A DNA stretch of 11,271 bases, taken from assembly GCA_003023125.1 (NCBI GenBank), contig PXSY01000212.1:1-11271 (forward strand). The letters are read 5' to 3'. The DNA is from Bacteroidetes bacterium QH_10_64_19 (GTDB taxonomy: Bacteria; Bacteroidota; Rhodothermia; Rhodothermales; Salinibacteraceae). Numbering within the stretch: position 1 is the first letter of the stretch; each line of letters opens with the position of its first letter. The position numbers and the translations under genes are program-made. Of the stretch, positions 1 through 6,882 are shown in pieces. The notes under the pieces were generated by a model. It did no database searches and had not been told where the DNA came from. It saw nothing but the letters and a program-made list of their open reading frames with translations.

Positions 1-1
1 G

Positions 2-725
2 GCGTTCACCCGCACGGCCGACGGGCGCTATGTGCTGGCCGCCGAACTGGTCGTGCAGGCAAAAACAATGAACCGGCCCGACTTTCGGTACGGCGATTAT
101 CGCGTGTGGGGCGATGTCGATTGGTCGCGGTATTCCCGGGACGAAAGAGCCCCCAGCGTCGAACAGATCGTCCGGTCGCTGTCGATCCGTGCGGAGGCGC
201 GGGTGCTCGGGCGATCCTTTCAGGGGCACGCCGCCGTCCGCCAAATTACGGAAGAGGACCATCAGGTGCTCCGCGAGGCCGCCCGCGATTCCGCTGGAGC
301 CCTGGGCTCGGATTCTGCCCGAGGAAAAGCTGGAAGCGGCGCTCATTATGGACGATCGCTCAGCCGTGGAGGAGCTCGTTCGGGATGAGAGTCCGGGGGT
401 CGCAGAAGAGCGAAAACAGTATTTGTACGAGGAAGCCCCCCGCCGCAATCCGGATCTCGTGGACCGTCTCCAGCACCTGTACGACGGACACTGCCAGGTC
501 TGCCGGTGGAATCCGGTTGACGAGTACGGCGAACCGCTCTGCGAGGGCCACCACATTCAGTGGTTAAGCCGCGGGGGGGACGATGCGCTCGACAACCTGA
601 TGCTCGTATGCCCCAACCATCACCGGGCCATCCACCGGTGCGACGCACCGCTCGACTGGGGCGACATGGCCTACGATTTCGGCGGCCACCGGGAGGCCGT
701 GGCCGCGGATCGGCACTTGGTGTGA
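2..725 (+). pseudogene. HNH endonuclease, 5'-truncated by the window and frameshifted
   Basis: A nuclease-type gene read in two frames. The first part (from base 2) is open and protein-like through residues such as AELVVQAKTMNRPDFRYGDY and RSFQGHAAVRQITEEDHQVL. From about 270-305 the sensible reading moves to the next frame (+1), continuing with ILPEEKLEAALIMDD to the stop at 723-725. The C-terminal part is a classic HNH/zinc-finger nuclease fold: CQVC (codons at 492 and 501), then CEGHHIQW with the catalytic His pair, an Asn (DNLMLVC) and the CPNHHRAIH end. HNH domains of this form cut DNA, often in restriction of modified or foreign DNA. The N-terminal half could be a PUA/EVE-like modified-base reader, but that is only inference. 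The true start lies outside the window. The shift may be a real inactivating indel or a sequencing error; no slippery heptamer suggests programmed shifting. HNH identity is fairly sure, pseudogene status less so. Confidence 0.7.
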
Positions 726-854
726 ACGTGTCACCGCGCTGGGGGAAGATGCATCCTACAAGACCGAGGCCCTTCAACCTTCCAACGTTGAACGTTCGCT
801 CGCTAAACGCTGGGCCGGCTCTCTTCTTCGGGGCATCGGTACTCCTGCAAGCAC

Positions 855-875
855 CCCGTTTGATTCGGAAACGGG
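855..875 (-). terminator. stem-loop just after the methyltransferase stop
   Basis: A perfect 7-bp inverted repeat, CCCGTTT (855-861) and AAACGGG (869-875), encloses a 7-nt loop. It begins one base beyond the stop codon of the leftward methyltransferase gene. There is no clear T-run on the exit side, so it may be a weak terminator or a 3'-end stabilising hairpin. It could also serve the rightward HNH gene, where ATTATT follows the stem. Confidence 0.4.
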
Positions 876-876
876 A

Positions 877-1656
877 TTATTCAAACGGCTTGCGGAAAAC
901 CAGGAAGTGCTGGCGTGGGAGCATGTCCTTCGTCTCTACCCATTCGAGCCCGATGGCCTCCATCTCCTTGCGGACCTGTGCCTCCGACATCTTGTGGAGC
1001 GGCTTGATGGGAATGCTCGGGTCTTCCTTTCGGTACTCCGCGAGCACCACGCGTCCACCGGGTGTTAAGTCCTCCATGAGCGCCGTCATCATCTCATAGG
1101 GATGCGAAAACTCGTGGTAGGCGTCCACCATGTAGGCGAGATCGATGGAGTCGGCGGGAAGGTTGGGATCCGTCACCGTCCCGCGGACGGGCGTCACGTT
1201 CTCGATCTCCCGCTCCGAGATGCGATCCCGGACGATGTCGAGCATTTCCGGCTGGATGTCAACCGCGAAGACATTGCCCCGTGACACCCGTGGGGCCACG
1301 CGGAACGTGAGATAGCCGGTACCGGCGCCGATGTCGGCCACGGTGTCGGTCGGGTCGAGCGGCAGACTGTCCACGAAGAGATCCGGGCGCTCCTTTCGCT
1401 CGCGCGCCGGGCGTTCGAGCCAGTCGGCGCCGCGGTGGCCCATCACCCTTGAGATCTCGCGGCCCAGGTAGACCTTGCCGATGCCGTTATGGCTCGGGGG
1501 GCGTTCGCTGTAGACCTCCGACGTATCCACCGTGTCGGCGGAGACGGCTTCTGGGGCAGGAGCGGCGTCGTTTCGGTCCATGGTGCCCAGAACCCCGAAG
1601 ATTACGAGGAGGGCGAGGCCGAGTGCCCCAATGGAGATGAGTCGACGTTGAGACAT
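877..1656 (-). CDS. membrane-anchored class I SAM-dependent methyltransferase
   Basis: 259 residues. Residues 5-24 form one hydrophobic segment after MSQRR, followed by a polar Ala/Pro/Asp linker to about 55. A conserved-looking stretch, GREISRVMGHRGADWLERPA (65-84), precedes the Rossmann methyltransferase fold. Motif I is VADIGAGTG (106-114), the acidic strand-2 residue is D133 (AVDIQPEM), and the post-I/IV region carries DLAYMVDAYHEF (172-183). The C-terminal strands end in FLVFRKPFE. These are established signatures of SAM binding; the substrate cannot be read from sequence. By the positive-inside rule the N-terminal helix is a signal anchor or signal peptide, putting the catalytic domain outside the cytoplasm, which is odd for a SAM enzyme. 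The start at 1656 is chosen because it includes the basic-then-hydrophobic leader; no strong Shine-Dalgarno is visible. It appears monocistronic: a hairpin lies at each end. Confidence 0.88.
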   Translation of the reverse strand: MSQRRLISIGALGLALLVIFGVLGTMDRNDAAPAPEAVSADTVDTSEVYSERPPSHNGIGKVYLGREISRVMGHRGADWLERPARERKERPDLFVDSLPLDPTDTVADIGAGTGYLTFRVAPRVSRGNVFAVDIQPEMLDIVRDRISEREIENVTPVRGTVTDPNLPADSIDLAYMVDAYHEFSHPYEMMTALMEDLTPGGRVVLAEYRKEDPSIPIKPLHKMSEAQVRKEMEAIGLEWVETKDMLPRQHFLVFRKPFE

Positions 1657-1702
1657 CGTAATGTGCGAAAGTCTAGAAGAAAATGTCCTTCACAAACGCG
1701 AA

Positions 1703-1735
1703 TGGCCGCTGAAGGGTTTATCCCTACAGCGGCCA
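1703..1735 (-). terminator. strong hairpin, probable terminator of the small membrane-protein gene
   Basis: Arms TGGCCGCTG (1703-1711) and CAGCGGCCA (1727-1735) pair perfectly over 9 bp. After an A-A mismatch, AGGG/CCCT adds 4 bp around a 5-nt loop. It lies 73 bp past the stop at 1808 for leftward transcription, and the minus strand then continues TTCGCGTTTGTG, a poor but T-containing tail. On the plus strand no T-run follows. A smaller hairpin (GTCCCT 1779-1784 with AGGGAC 1792-1797) lies between it and the gene. It also separates this gene from the methyltransferase start at 1656. Confidence 0.55.
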
Positions 1736-1807
1736 GACAGACGGGCATATCAGCCTTCTTACAATGTCGGGGTCGGTAGTCCCTTAGGTCGAGGGACAGG
1801 ATTGCAC

Positions 1808-2059
1808 CTAGCCAATCAACTTCTTGCGATCCGTCCGCTCAAACCGACGCTTCGATTTCCAGGCACCCCGATAGGCCGTCTCAAATCGCTCTCGGAGCAC
1901 CCCGCTCGTCGCCGAGAGCACGAACGAAATGGGTGCAAGAAGGAGGTGGGTGATCAAGAACCCGACGAAGTGAGGGCGGGATTGCGGGCGACTGAAGACG
2001 TACGTCTCGATCGCCATGTACATAGTCCAGAGGAACGAGAGTAAAATGTATGTAGTCAT
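1808..2059 (-). CDS. small two-helix membrane protein of unknown function
   Basis: 83 residues, not recognised. Two hydrophobic segments, about residues 4-22 (rich in Leu, Tyr, Met, Trp) and 31-50 (FVGFLITHLLLAPISFVLSA), are joined by a short Arg/Pro/Ser loop. A strongly basic tail from 56 to 83 (many Arg/Lys) should lie in the cytoplasm by the positive-inside rule, giving a hairpin topology with both ends inside. Support for a real gene is the membrane-protein pattern, the AGGTG Shine-Dalgarno a few bases before the ATG at 2059, which is unusual in this window, and the hairpin beyond the stop. Its flanks are AT-richer than the rest of the window. No domain with a known role is seen, and no partner gene is adjacent. 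Confidence 0.6.
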   Translation of the reverse strand: MTTYILLSFLWTMYMAIETYVFSRPQSRPHFVGFLITHLLLAPISFVLSATSGVLRERFETAYRGAWKSKRRFERTDRKKLIG

Positions 2060-2063
2060 ATAA

Positions 2064-2068
2064 CACCT
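2064..2068 (-). promoter_or_regulatory. Shine-Dalgarno of the 83-residue membrane protein
   Basis: On the minus strand the sequence ATAGGTGTTAT directly precedes the ATG at 2059, giving AGGTG four bases from the start codon. It supports this start; most other genes in the window lack such a site. Confidence 0.5.
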
Positions 2069-2077
2069 ATTTTTGTT

Positions 2078-2293
2078 GTGCAGAAGATATCGTTCTTACG
2101 AGTGCTCCGCCCTGGTTCAGCGTCTTCAGGGCGTAGGAATTTTCGGGGTTTTGAGCGCGTTCGCGTCGAATCGGTCCCGAAAATATTGCACTACATAGTA
2201 CAGTACGAGAGGGAATTAGTTTTGGCCTGGATAGATCTTTACGACGACGAGAACGAGATGAAGGAAGCGCTCCCAGTTGTTGGAATTGGATGA
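2078..2293 (+). CDS. doubtful short ORF or gene remnant
   Basis: A 71-codon frame from a GTG at 2078 to a stop at 2291-2293. The first half is Arg/Ser-rich and unconvincing. The second half (residues about 34-71, including YERELVLAWIDLYDDENEM) is amphipathic and acidic and looks more like real protein, so it may be the tail of a decayed gene. There is no Shine-Dalgarno and no family I can name. A faint likeness to the C-terminal helices of DUF4160 proteins is too weak to use. Its base composition is lower in GC than the neighbouring genes. Confidence 0.2.
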   Translation: MQKISFLRVLRPGSASSGRRNFRGFERVRVESVPKILHYIVQYERELVLAWIDLYDDENEMKEALPVVGIG

Positions 2294-2638
2294 AGAGATA
2301 TGCACAAAACCCTGATTATTTTTTTGGATTCGAGTGCCATTTTGCAGCTTCGACCCCGGTGTCTCGGCTGAACATCAATCCACCGAATAGCTTCCTACGC
2401 ACACATCCAGGGAGGAGATAAGAGGCATCCGCCGAGTCTACCGTCTTGCACACGCCGCGCTGAATCGGCTGTAGACCGGATCCGGCAGACGGCAGAGGAA
2501 TGGGGCTTCAATTTTGCGCCCCGCTGCGGTGACGGAAGACGACCGAGAGTGCTGGCGGGCGGTTTCGTGGGGGGTAGGAGAGGTGGAGATACAGACGGAG
2601 AGCGATTCACAATTCTGTGAACTGCCTGTTCTCGACCA

Positions 2639-3082
2639 ATGCCTAACGTGACCACTGAGCATTTCTATCTCCTACTGCTAATCATCCCAATCGTATTTGC
2701 CATCGGGTCGGGAGTGGCAAAGTGGTGGCGGGAAGCACTGAAGAACCCCGCGGCCGGGTCGGGAACGACGACCGATGGGGAGGCCGACATAGAAGCCGTA
2801 GGACTGTTTCCTGAAGGCCGGCACCACCGACTGCGGCTGACCAATGACGGAACGGCCCCGGCGCATGACGTGCACGTCTACGTTCGCAACAAGCCCATTC
2901 CGAGGCATCGCGGCGGTGCGAGCGCCGAGCCCCATCCGCGTCCGGAGGTCGGCCCCAGCGAGTCGTTCTCCTATCGGTACGCGCCGAGCGGAGGCGAGCA
3001 AAGAGATCGAATCGTCGTTCGGATCGAGTGGAAGGACGCTTCTGGCAGGAATGCAAAGCAGACGGCCGTGCGGGTTCCGTAG
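2639..3082 (+). CDS. single-pass membrane protein with a beta-rich domain, function unknown
   Basis: 147 residues, not recognised. A single hydrophobic helix at about 9-27 (FYLLLLIIPIVFAIGSGVA) is followed by a basic/aromatic stretch, KWWREALKN, which by the positive-inside rule suggests an outside N-terminus and a cytoplasmic remainder. From about 48 to the end the sequence alternates in a beta-strand pattern (HRLRLTNDGTAPAHDVHVYV, later SFSYRYAP and DRIVVRIEWKD). It resembles the Ig-like/CARDB folds in which a strand, an NDGTAPA-type turn and another strand recur; this is a fold impression only. The ATG at 2639 is chosen because it keeps the membrane helix; no clear Shine-Dalgarno precedes it. 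It is convergent with the next small gene, with a 200-bp gap between them. Confidence 0.65.
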   Translation: MPNVTTEHFYLLLLIIPIVFAIGSGVAKWWREALKNPAAGSGTTTDGEADIEAVGLFPEGRHHRLRLTNDGTAPAHDVHVYVRNKPIPRHRGGASAEPHPRPEVGPSESFSYRYAPSGGEQRDRIVVRIEWKDASGRNAKQTAVRVP

Positions 3083-3222
3083 GATACGGGAGGACGGTGG
3101 GGCGCACGGACATCTCGACCGGATTTGGGGAAGGACAGGGCACGCGATCCCGATCTCCGGGAGACCGGGTCTGAGGGACCGGGTTTGTCGTTGGGGCTGT
3201 CTGCTGAGGAGCGCCCTCCGCT

Positions 3223-3260
3223 ACCTTTGCGGTTCATATACCTTTACGGTTCGTAAAGGT
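3223..3260. repeat. tandem ACCTTTRCGGTTC repeat overlapping a perfect hairpin
   Basis: ACCTTTGCGGTTC (3223-3235) recurs as ACCTTTACGGTTC (3240-3252), 17 bp apart, with one difference. The second copy is also the left arm of an 8-bp inverted repeat, ACCTTTAC (3240-3247) and GTAAAGGT (3253-3260) around GGTTC. Overlapping its end, GGTGCGCACC (3258-3267) is a perfect 10-bp palindrome. It lies between the 3' ends of two convergent genes, so a shared terminator is the simplest role, though no T-run follows on either strand. A protein-binding site is the alternative. Confidence 0.5.
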
Positions 3261-3282
3261 GCGCACCGAGGGGCCGCCAACA

Positions 3283-3513
3283 TTACCACCAGCGATCTGC
3301 CTCTTCCCAGTTCTCCCGTTCTTCCTGCCAGCCCTTTTCCTCCGGGCTGTACTGACGACTGAGCCAATTGAAGGCCAGTCCCGCCACCGATGCGACGATA
3401 ATAATGACGGCCACGAGATCCTCGAAAGTCTCGCCGAAGACGACGACAGAAACGGTGAGCCCGAGAAATAAGGCGGCTGTGATTCTGTTGGGAGTCTTTT
3501 CCGGGTCAATCAT
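3283..3513 (-). CDS. small two-helix membrane protein with acidic Trp-rich tail
   Basis: 76 residues, not recognised. Two hydrophobic segments, about 11-27 (ITAALFLGLTVSVVVFG) and 33-51 (LVAVIIIVASVAGLAFNWL), are separated by the acidic turn ETFED. The tail, from 52, is rich in Glu and Trp (ending EEADRWW). The pattern is clearly that of a membrane protein rather than a shadow of another frame, and no competing frame in this interval is as convincing. The start at 3513 is the only ATG that keeps the whole first helix with a short polar lead (MIDPEKTPNR). No clear Shine-Dalgarno is seen. Acidic soluble tails are common in halophile membrane proteins. No function can be proposed. Confidence 0.6.
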   Translation of the reverse strand: MIDPEKTPNRITAALFLGLTVSVVVFGETFEDLVAVIIIVASVAGLAFNWLSRQYSPEEKGWQEERENWEEADRWW

Positions 3514-3987
3514 GGGTCCGTGAGCTCTCGTCCCATCTGGTGACTTCGCTCAAGTCCGTCTCCCTGGGGGCCACTGCGGGCCCAGGATCGGCCCAGAGCA
3601 GCTGCGTTCATGGCAAATTTATCCGGCCAGGTAATGGTTTCTTCGAGTCGCAATGTGTCGCCCCGGCGAACGTACTCTTCACATTGACGGGAGTATTGAA
3701 GCGGTGGTTCTCGGTCTCTACGCTCGTATCGGCCCGCCGTTGCCCACGTTTTGGCAAGACGGGGTTCTCAAATTCGAGTCCGCTTTTCCGTCAGTTGAGC
3801 GTTGGAATCGGTCGTAGCCCGTGCGAACCGATCGGAATTACGGAAACCGAATGGATCTGTGTGACAGACTAGAACCCCACCTGCACACGTGCATTGGACA
3901 TAAATCCGTCGGGGATGTCGACGAATCCGTCAATGAGGGGCGAGGCTCCTTGCTTGTTGAGATTTCCTTATCACTCACCCGCGCTTC
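3514..3987. other. divergent gap of about 470 bp, no convincing gene
   Basis: Upstream of both the small leftward membrane protein and the rightward UPF0182 gene, so it should hold promoters for both. Two short frames look partly protein-like. One is a 54-codon frame at 3653-3817 (+) that contains GLYARIGPPLPTFWQDGVLK. The other is an antisense frame on the minus strand, open from about 3768 to a TGA that overlaps the ATG of the 76-residue gene, containing DTLRLEETITWPDKFAMN but lacking a good ATG start. They cannot both be real, and either may be a decayed gene. Short stems occur, for example GGGCC/GGCCC near 3580-3595 and ATCGGT (3807-3812) with ACCGAT (3827-3832). Confidence 0.45.
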
Positions 3988-6882
3988 ATGTCACTTCTTC
4001 CGTCGAGTCGATGGGCTCAGGTTCTGCTGGGCGTCCTCGGAATTGTCCTCACCGTCCTGCTTGTCACCCCAGAGCTCGTGATCGAGTATTTCTGGCTGGG
4101 GGAGCTCGGTTACTCGGGCGTCTTCTGGACGATTCGGGGGACTCAGGTGCTGCTCTTTGTCCTGGTGTTTGCCGTGGCCGCCCTGTACTTCGGCGGCAAC
4201 TTTCATCTGCTCGTAGGCAATATTCCGCCCCTGTGGGCCTCGCAGTGGGCCCAAGAAGGAGAGGCGCCCGAGGTGGGGGGCAAACCGCTCACGCGAGGAC
4301 GGCTCCGGCGGTTGTCCTACGTCGTGGCGGGGGTGCTCAGCCTCCTGTTTGCCGCGGGATTTTCCGGACGGTGGAATGAGTTGCTCCGCTTCTGGTACGC
4401 GGGGGAATATGGCCAGGCCGATCCCATCTACGGGGTCGACCTGGGCTTCCACATGCTAGAGCTTCCCTTTCTGCAGGCACTTCAGAGCGGCATCGTCGGG
4501 CTGGCGTTCCTCGGCCTGCTGGCGCTCGTCACCGGGTACGTCATCGCCGGTCAGATCGGCGTGCAGGACGGTGGCTTCGAGGCCGATGCGGGTGCCCTCC
4601 GGCATCTTGGGGCCAACGTGGTCTTCCTGTTGCTGGGATGGGCGTGGGGCTTCTATCTTGACCTGTACGAACTGCTGCAAGAGGGAGGGGGCGCCGTGTA
4701 CGGCGCAGGCTACACGGACGTCAACGTCATGATTCCGGCCCTTTACGTAATGGTCGCGGCGACGCTCGTGCTCGCCGGGCTGGTGGGACTGAACCTGTAT
4801 CAACGGCGGCTCCGGCTCCTGGGCATCGGCGGGGCGGGGTACGTCGTCTTGCTGGTGGGCGGGCTTGTCCTGGCGCCGTCCCTCGTCACGCAGCTGACGG
4901 TCCTGCCCAGCGAATTGCAGGTGGAGCGTCCGTACCTGGAGAATAATATCAACATGACCCGCGAGGCGTACGCGCTCGAGGACTTCAAGGAGCGGTCGTA
5001 CCCGGCCCAGCCGGACCTTCCGGCGGATGCCGTGGAGAAAAACGAGGAAACCATCGACAACGTGCGGCTCTGGGATCCTCGTCTCCTCATCGACACCTAC
5101 CGGCAGCTTCAAGAGATTCGTCTCTACTACGAGTTTTACAGCGTGGATGTCGACCGCTACATGCTTGACGGCGATTACCGGCAGGTGATGGTGTCGCCCC
5201 GGGAACTCACCCAGCAGCTTCCGGAGGACACGTGGGACAACCGGCACGTCCGCTTCACACACGGGTACGGCTCGGTGTCCAACCTCGTGGCGCGGGAGGG
5301 ATCGGAAGGGAGTCCGGAGTTTCTCACGAAGGACATTCCGCCGCAGTCCGAATACGAGTCCCTCGACGTGGACAACCCAGCGCTCTATTACGGAGAGAAT
5401 ACGCCCCACTACCGCGTTGTGCCGGCGGGCGTTCCGGGAGACTCACTGGAGTTGGACTATCCTCGCTCCGGCGAAAACAAGTACACTCGGTACGACGGAG
5501 AGGGAGGCGTGGCTGTGGGAAGCTTCTGGAAGCAACTGCTCTTCTCGTACTACATGGGCGACTTCAATATTCTCCTCACCGACTATGTCCGGGACGACAG
5601 TCAAATTCAGTTCTGGAACCAGGTGGAAGAGCGGGTGCGTCGCGTCGCGCCCTTCCTGAAGCTCGACAAAGATCCCTATCTGGTCCACGGCGACGACCGT
5701 CACTACTGGATTGCGGACGCCTACACGACCAGCGAGTCGTTCCCGTACTCCGAGCCCATTCGGGGCCAGCGAGGATACGAGGGCACGCGCTACATCCGAA
5801 ATTCCGTGAAGGTCGTGGTCGATTCCTACAGTGGAGACGTGTCCCTGTACGTGTCGAACCCGGAAGATCCGATCATCCAGACGTACGAACGGATCTTCCC
5901 GGACCTCTTTCAACCGCTCGACGCCATGCCGGAGCTGCTACAGGACCACATCCGGTACCCACAGGACATCTTCGAAATCCAGATGGAGCGGTACCGTCGC
6001 TACCACCAGACGCAGCCACAGGTCTTCTACAACAACGAGGACCTCTGGACGCGGCCGCAGGAGCAGTACGCGGGCCGGCAGCGGCAGATGGAACCGTATT
6101 ACATTCTCACGGATCTGCCGGGACAGGACGATGCCGGACTGGAGTTCATGCTCATGATGCCCATGACGCCGGACGGGCGCGACAACATGATCGGTTGGGT
6201 GGCGGCCCGGTCCGATCCGCCCAACTACGGCGATGTCGTCGTCTACGAGCTGCCAAAGGACCGGCTCATTCGTGGGCCGAACCAGATTGAATCGCGGATC
6301 GATCAGGATACTGAGATTTCCCGGCAGCTTTCGCTCTGGGACCAGCGCGGGTCGAGTGTGATTCGCGGAAACGTCATTGTCGTCCCCATCGAGGACTCGT
6401 TCCTCTACGTGGAGCCAATCTTCCTGATTGCCGATGAGATCCAGATTCCGGAGATGCAGCGCGTGATCGCGGCGACCGATCAGGGGGTGGCCATGGAACG
6501 AACCCTGCGCCAGTCGCTCAACAGCGTGCTGGGGGAGCAGGTGGTGGAGACACGCGACCAGGCCCTAGCGCAGATGGAGCAGGCGGCCGACGCGGCGCAG
6601 GCCGCTGCCGCCCCGGAGCAGGTGGAAGGGCTGGAGCGGGCGAAGGAGCTGATTCAGGAGGCCCGCCAGGCCCTTCAAGACGGCGACTTTGCCACCTTTG
6701 GGGAGCGATTCGACGAACTGGAGCAGGCGCTCAACGACGTGCCCCTTCCCGATACGACGCAGGCCGTACCGCCCACCCCCACGTCCGACGCCATGCCGGA
6801 GACAAGTGGGGGAGCTAAAAAGGGAATCTCAACCTGCGACCTGGACCTGTGCGGGCCTGAGCTTAGCGCTTCTGGATCATAA
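3988..6882 (+). CDS. UPF0182 (COG1615) family large integral membrane protein
   Basis: 964 residues, within the usual size of UPF0182 proteins, a family of unknown function found in Actinobacteria, Cyanobacteria and some others. Seven hydrophobic segments fit the family: about 10-30, 51-68, 109-125, 168-190, 208-228, 247-270 and 278-300. A long extracytoplasmic domain follows, with the family-like blocks DPYLVHGDDRHYWIADAYTT (about 560-580), SVKVVVDSYSGDVSLYVSNP (about 605-625) and LLQDHIRYPQDIFEIQMERY (about 649-668). Residues about 855-920 are Ala/Gln/Glu-rich helix, likely coiled coil (ERAKELIQEARQALQDGDF). The end is a Pro/Thr linker and a short Cys-containing tail (STCDLDLCGPELSASGS) that overlaps the opposite gene by 20 bp and may be a late extension. 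Start: the ATG at 3988 precedes the first helix directly; no Shine-Dalgarno is visible. It stands alone, with no operon partner. Family assignment is firm; role unknown. Confidence 0.93.
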   Translation: MSLLPSSRWAQVLLGVLGIVLTVLLVTPELVIEYFWLGELGYSGVFWTIRGTQVLLFVLVFAVAALYFGGNFHLLVGNIPPLWASQWAQEGEAPEVGGKPLTRGRLRRLSYVVAGVLSLLFAAGFSGRWNELLRFWYAGEYGQADPIYGVDLGFHMLELPFLQALQSGIVGLAFLGLLALVTGYVIAGQIGVQDGGFEADAGALRHLGANVVFLLLGWAWGFYLDLYELLQEGGGAVYGAGYTDVNVMIPALYVMVAATLVLAGLVGLNLYQRRLRLLGIGGAGYVVLLVGGLVLAPSLVTQLTVLPSELQVERPYLENNINMTREAYALEDFKERSYPAQPDLPADAVEKNEETIDNVRLWDPRLLIDTYRQLQEIRLYYEFYSVDVDRYMLDGDYRQVMVSPRELTQQLPEDTWDNRHVRFTHGYGSVSNLVAREGSEGSPEFLTKDIPPQSEYESLDVDNPALYYGENTPHYRVVPAGVPGDSLELDYPRSGENKYTRYDGEGGVAVGSFWKQLLFSYYMGDFNILLTDYVRDDSQIQFWNQVEERVRRVAPFLKLDKDPYLVHGDDRHYWIADAYTTSESFPYSEPIRGQRGYEGTRYIRNSVKVVVDSYSGDVSLYVSNPEDPIIQTYERIFPDLFQPLDAMPELLQDHIRYPQDIFEIQMERYRRYHQTQPQVFYNNEDLWTRPQEQYAGRQRQMEPYYILTDLPGQDDAGLEFMLMMPMTPDGRDNMIGWVAARSDPPNYGDVVVYELPKDRLIRGPNQIESRIDQDTEISRQLSLWDQRGSSVIRGNVIVVPIEDSFLYVEPIFLIADEIQIPEMQRVIAATDQGVAMERTLRQSLNSVLGEQVVETRDQALAQMEQAADAAQAAAAPEQVEGLERAKELIQEARQALQDGDFATFGERFDELEQALNDVPLPDTTQAVPPTPTSDAMPETSGGAKKGISTCDLDLCGPELSASGS

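Larger units (their letters stand above)
2060..2638. other. AT-richer gap of about 580 bp, no convincing gene
   Basis: The divergent space between the small membrane protein (leftward) and the next rightward gene. The part from about 2160 to 2360 is clearly richer in A/T than the flanking genes, including a run of seven T at about 2320-2330 with no stem before it. Apart from a weak 71-codon frame (2078-2293), nothing coding is convincing. The right part, 2400-2600, returns to high GC. It has only short open frames with Arg/Ser/Pro-rich, shadow-like translations. Promoters for both neighbours should lie here, but I cannot assign -10/-35 boxes with confidence. Confidence 0.5.

Noticed and set aside
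4456..5409. A 317-codon open frame on the minus strand
   Set aside because: It lies wholly antisense to the UPF0182 gene; its translation is His/Arg/Val-rich with no domain, a shadow of high-GC coding sequence.
5232..6290. A 352-codon plus-strand frame
   Set aside because: Out of frame within the UPF0182 gene; Arg/Gly/Ala-rich translation without membrane or domain pattern.
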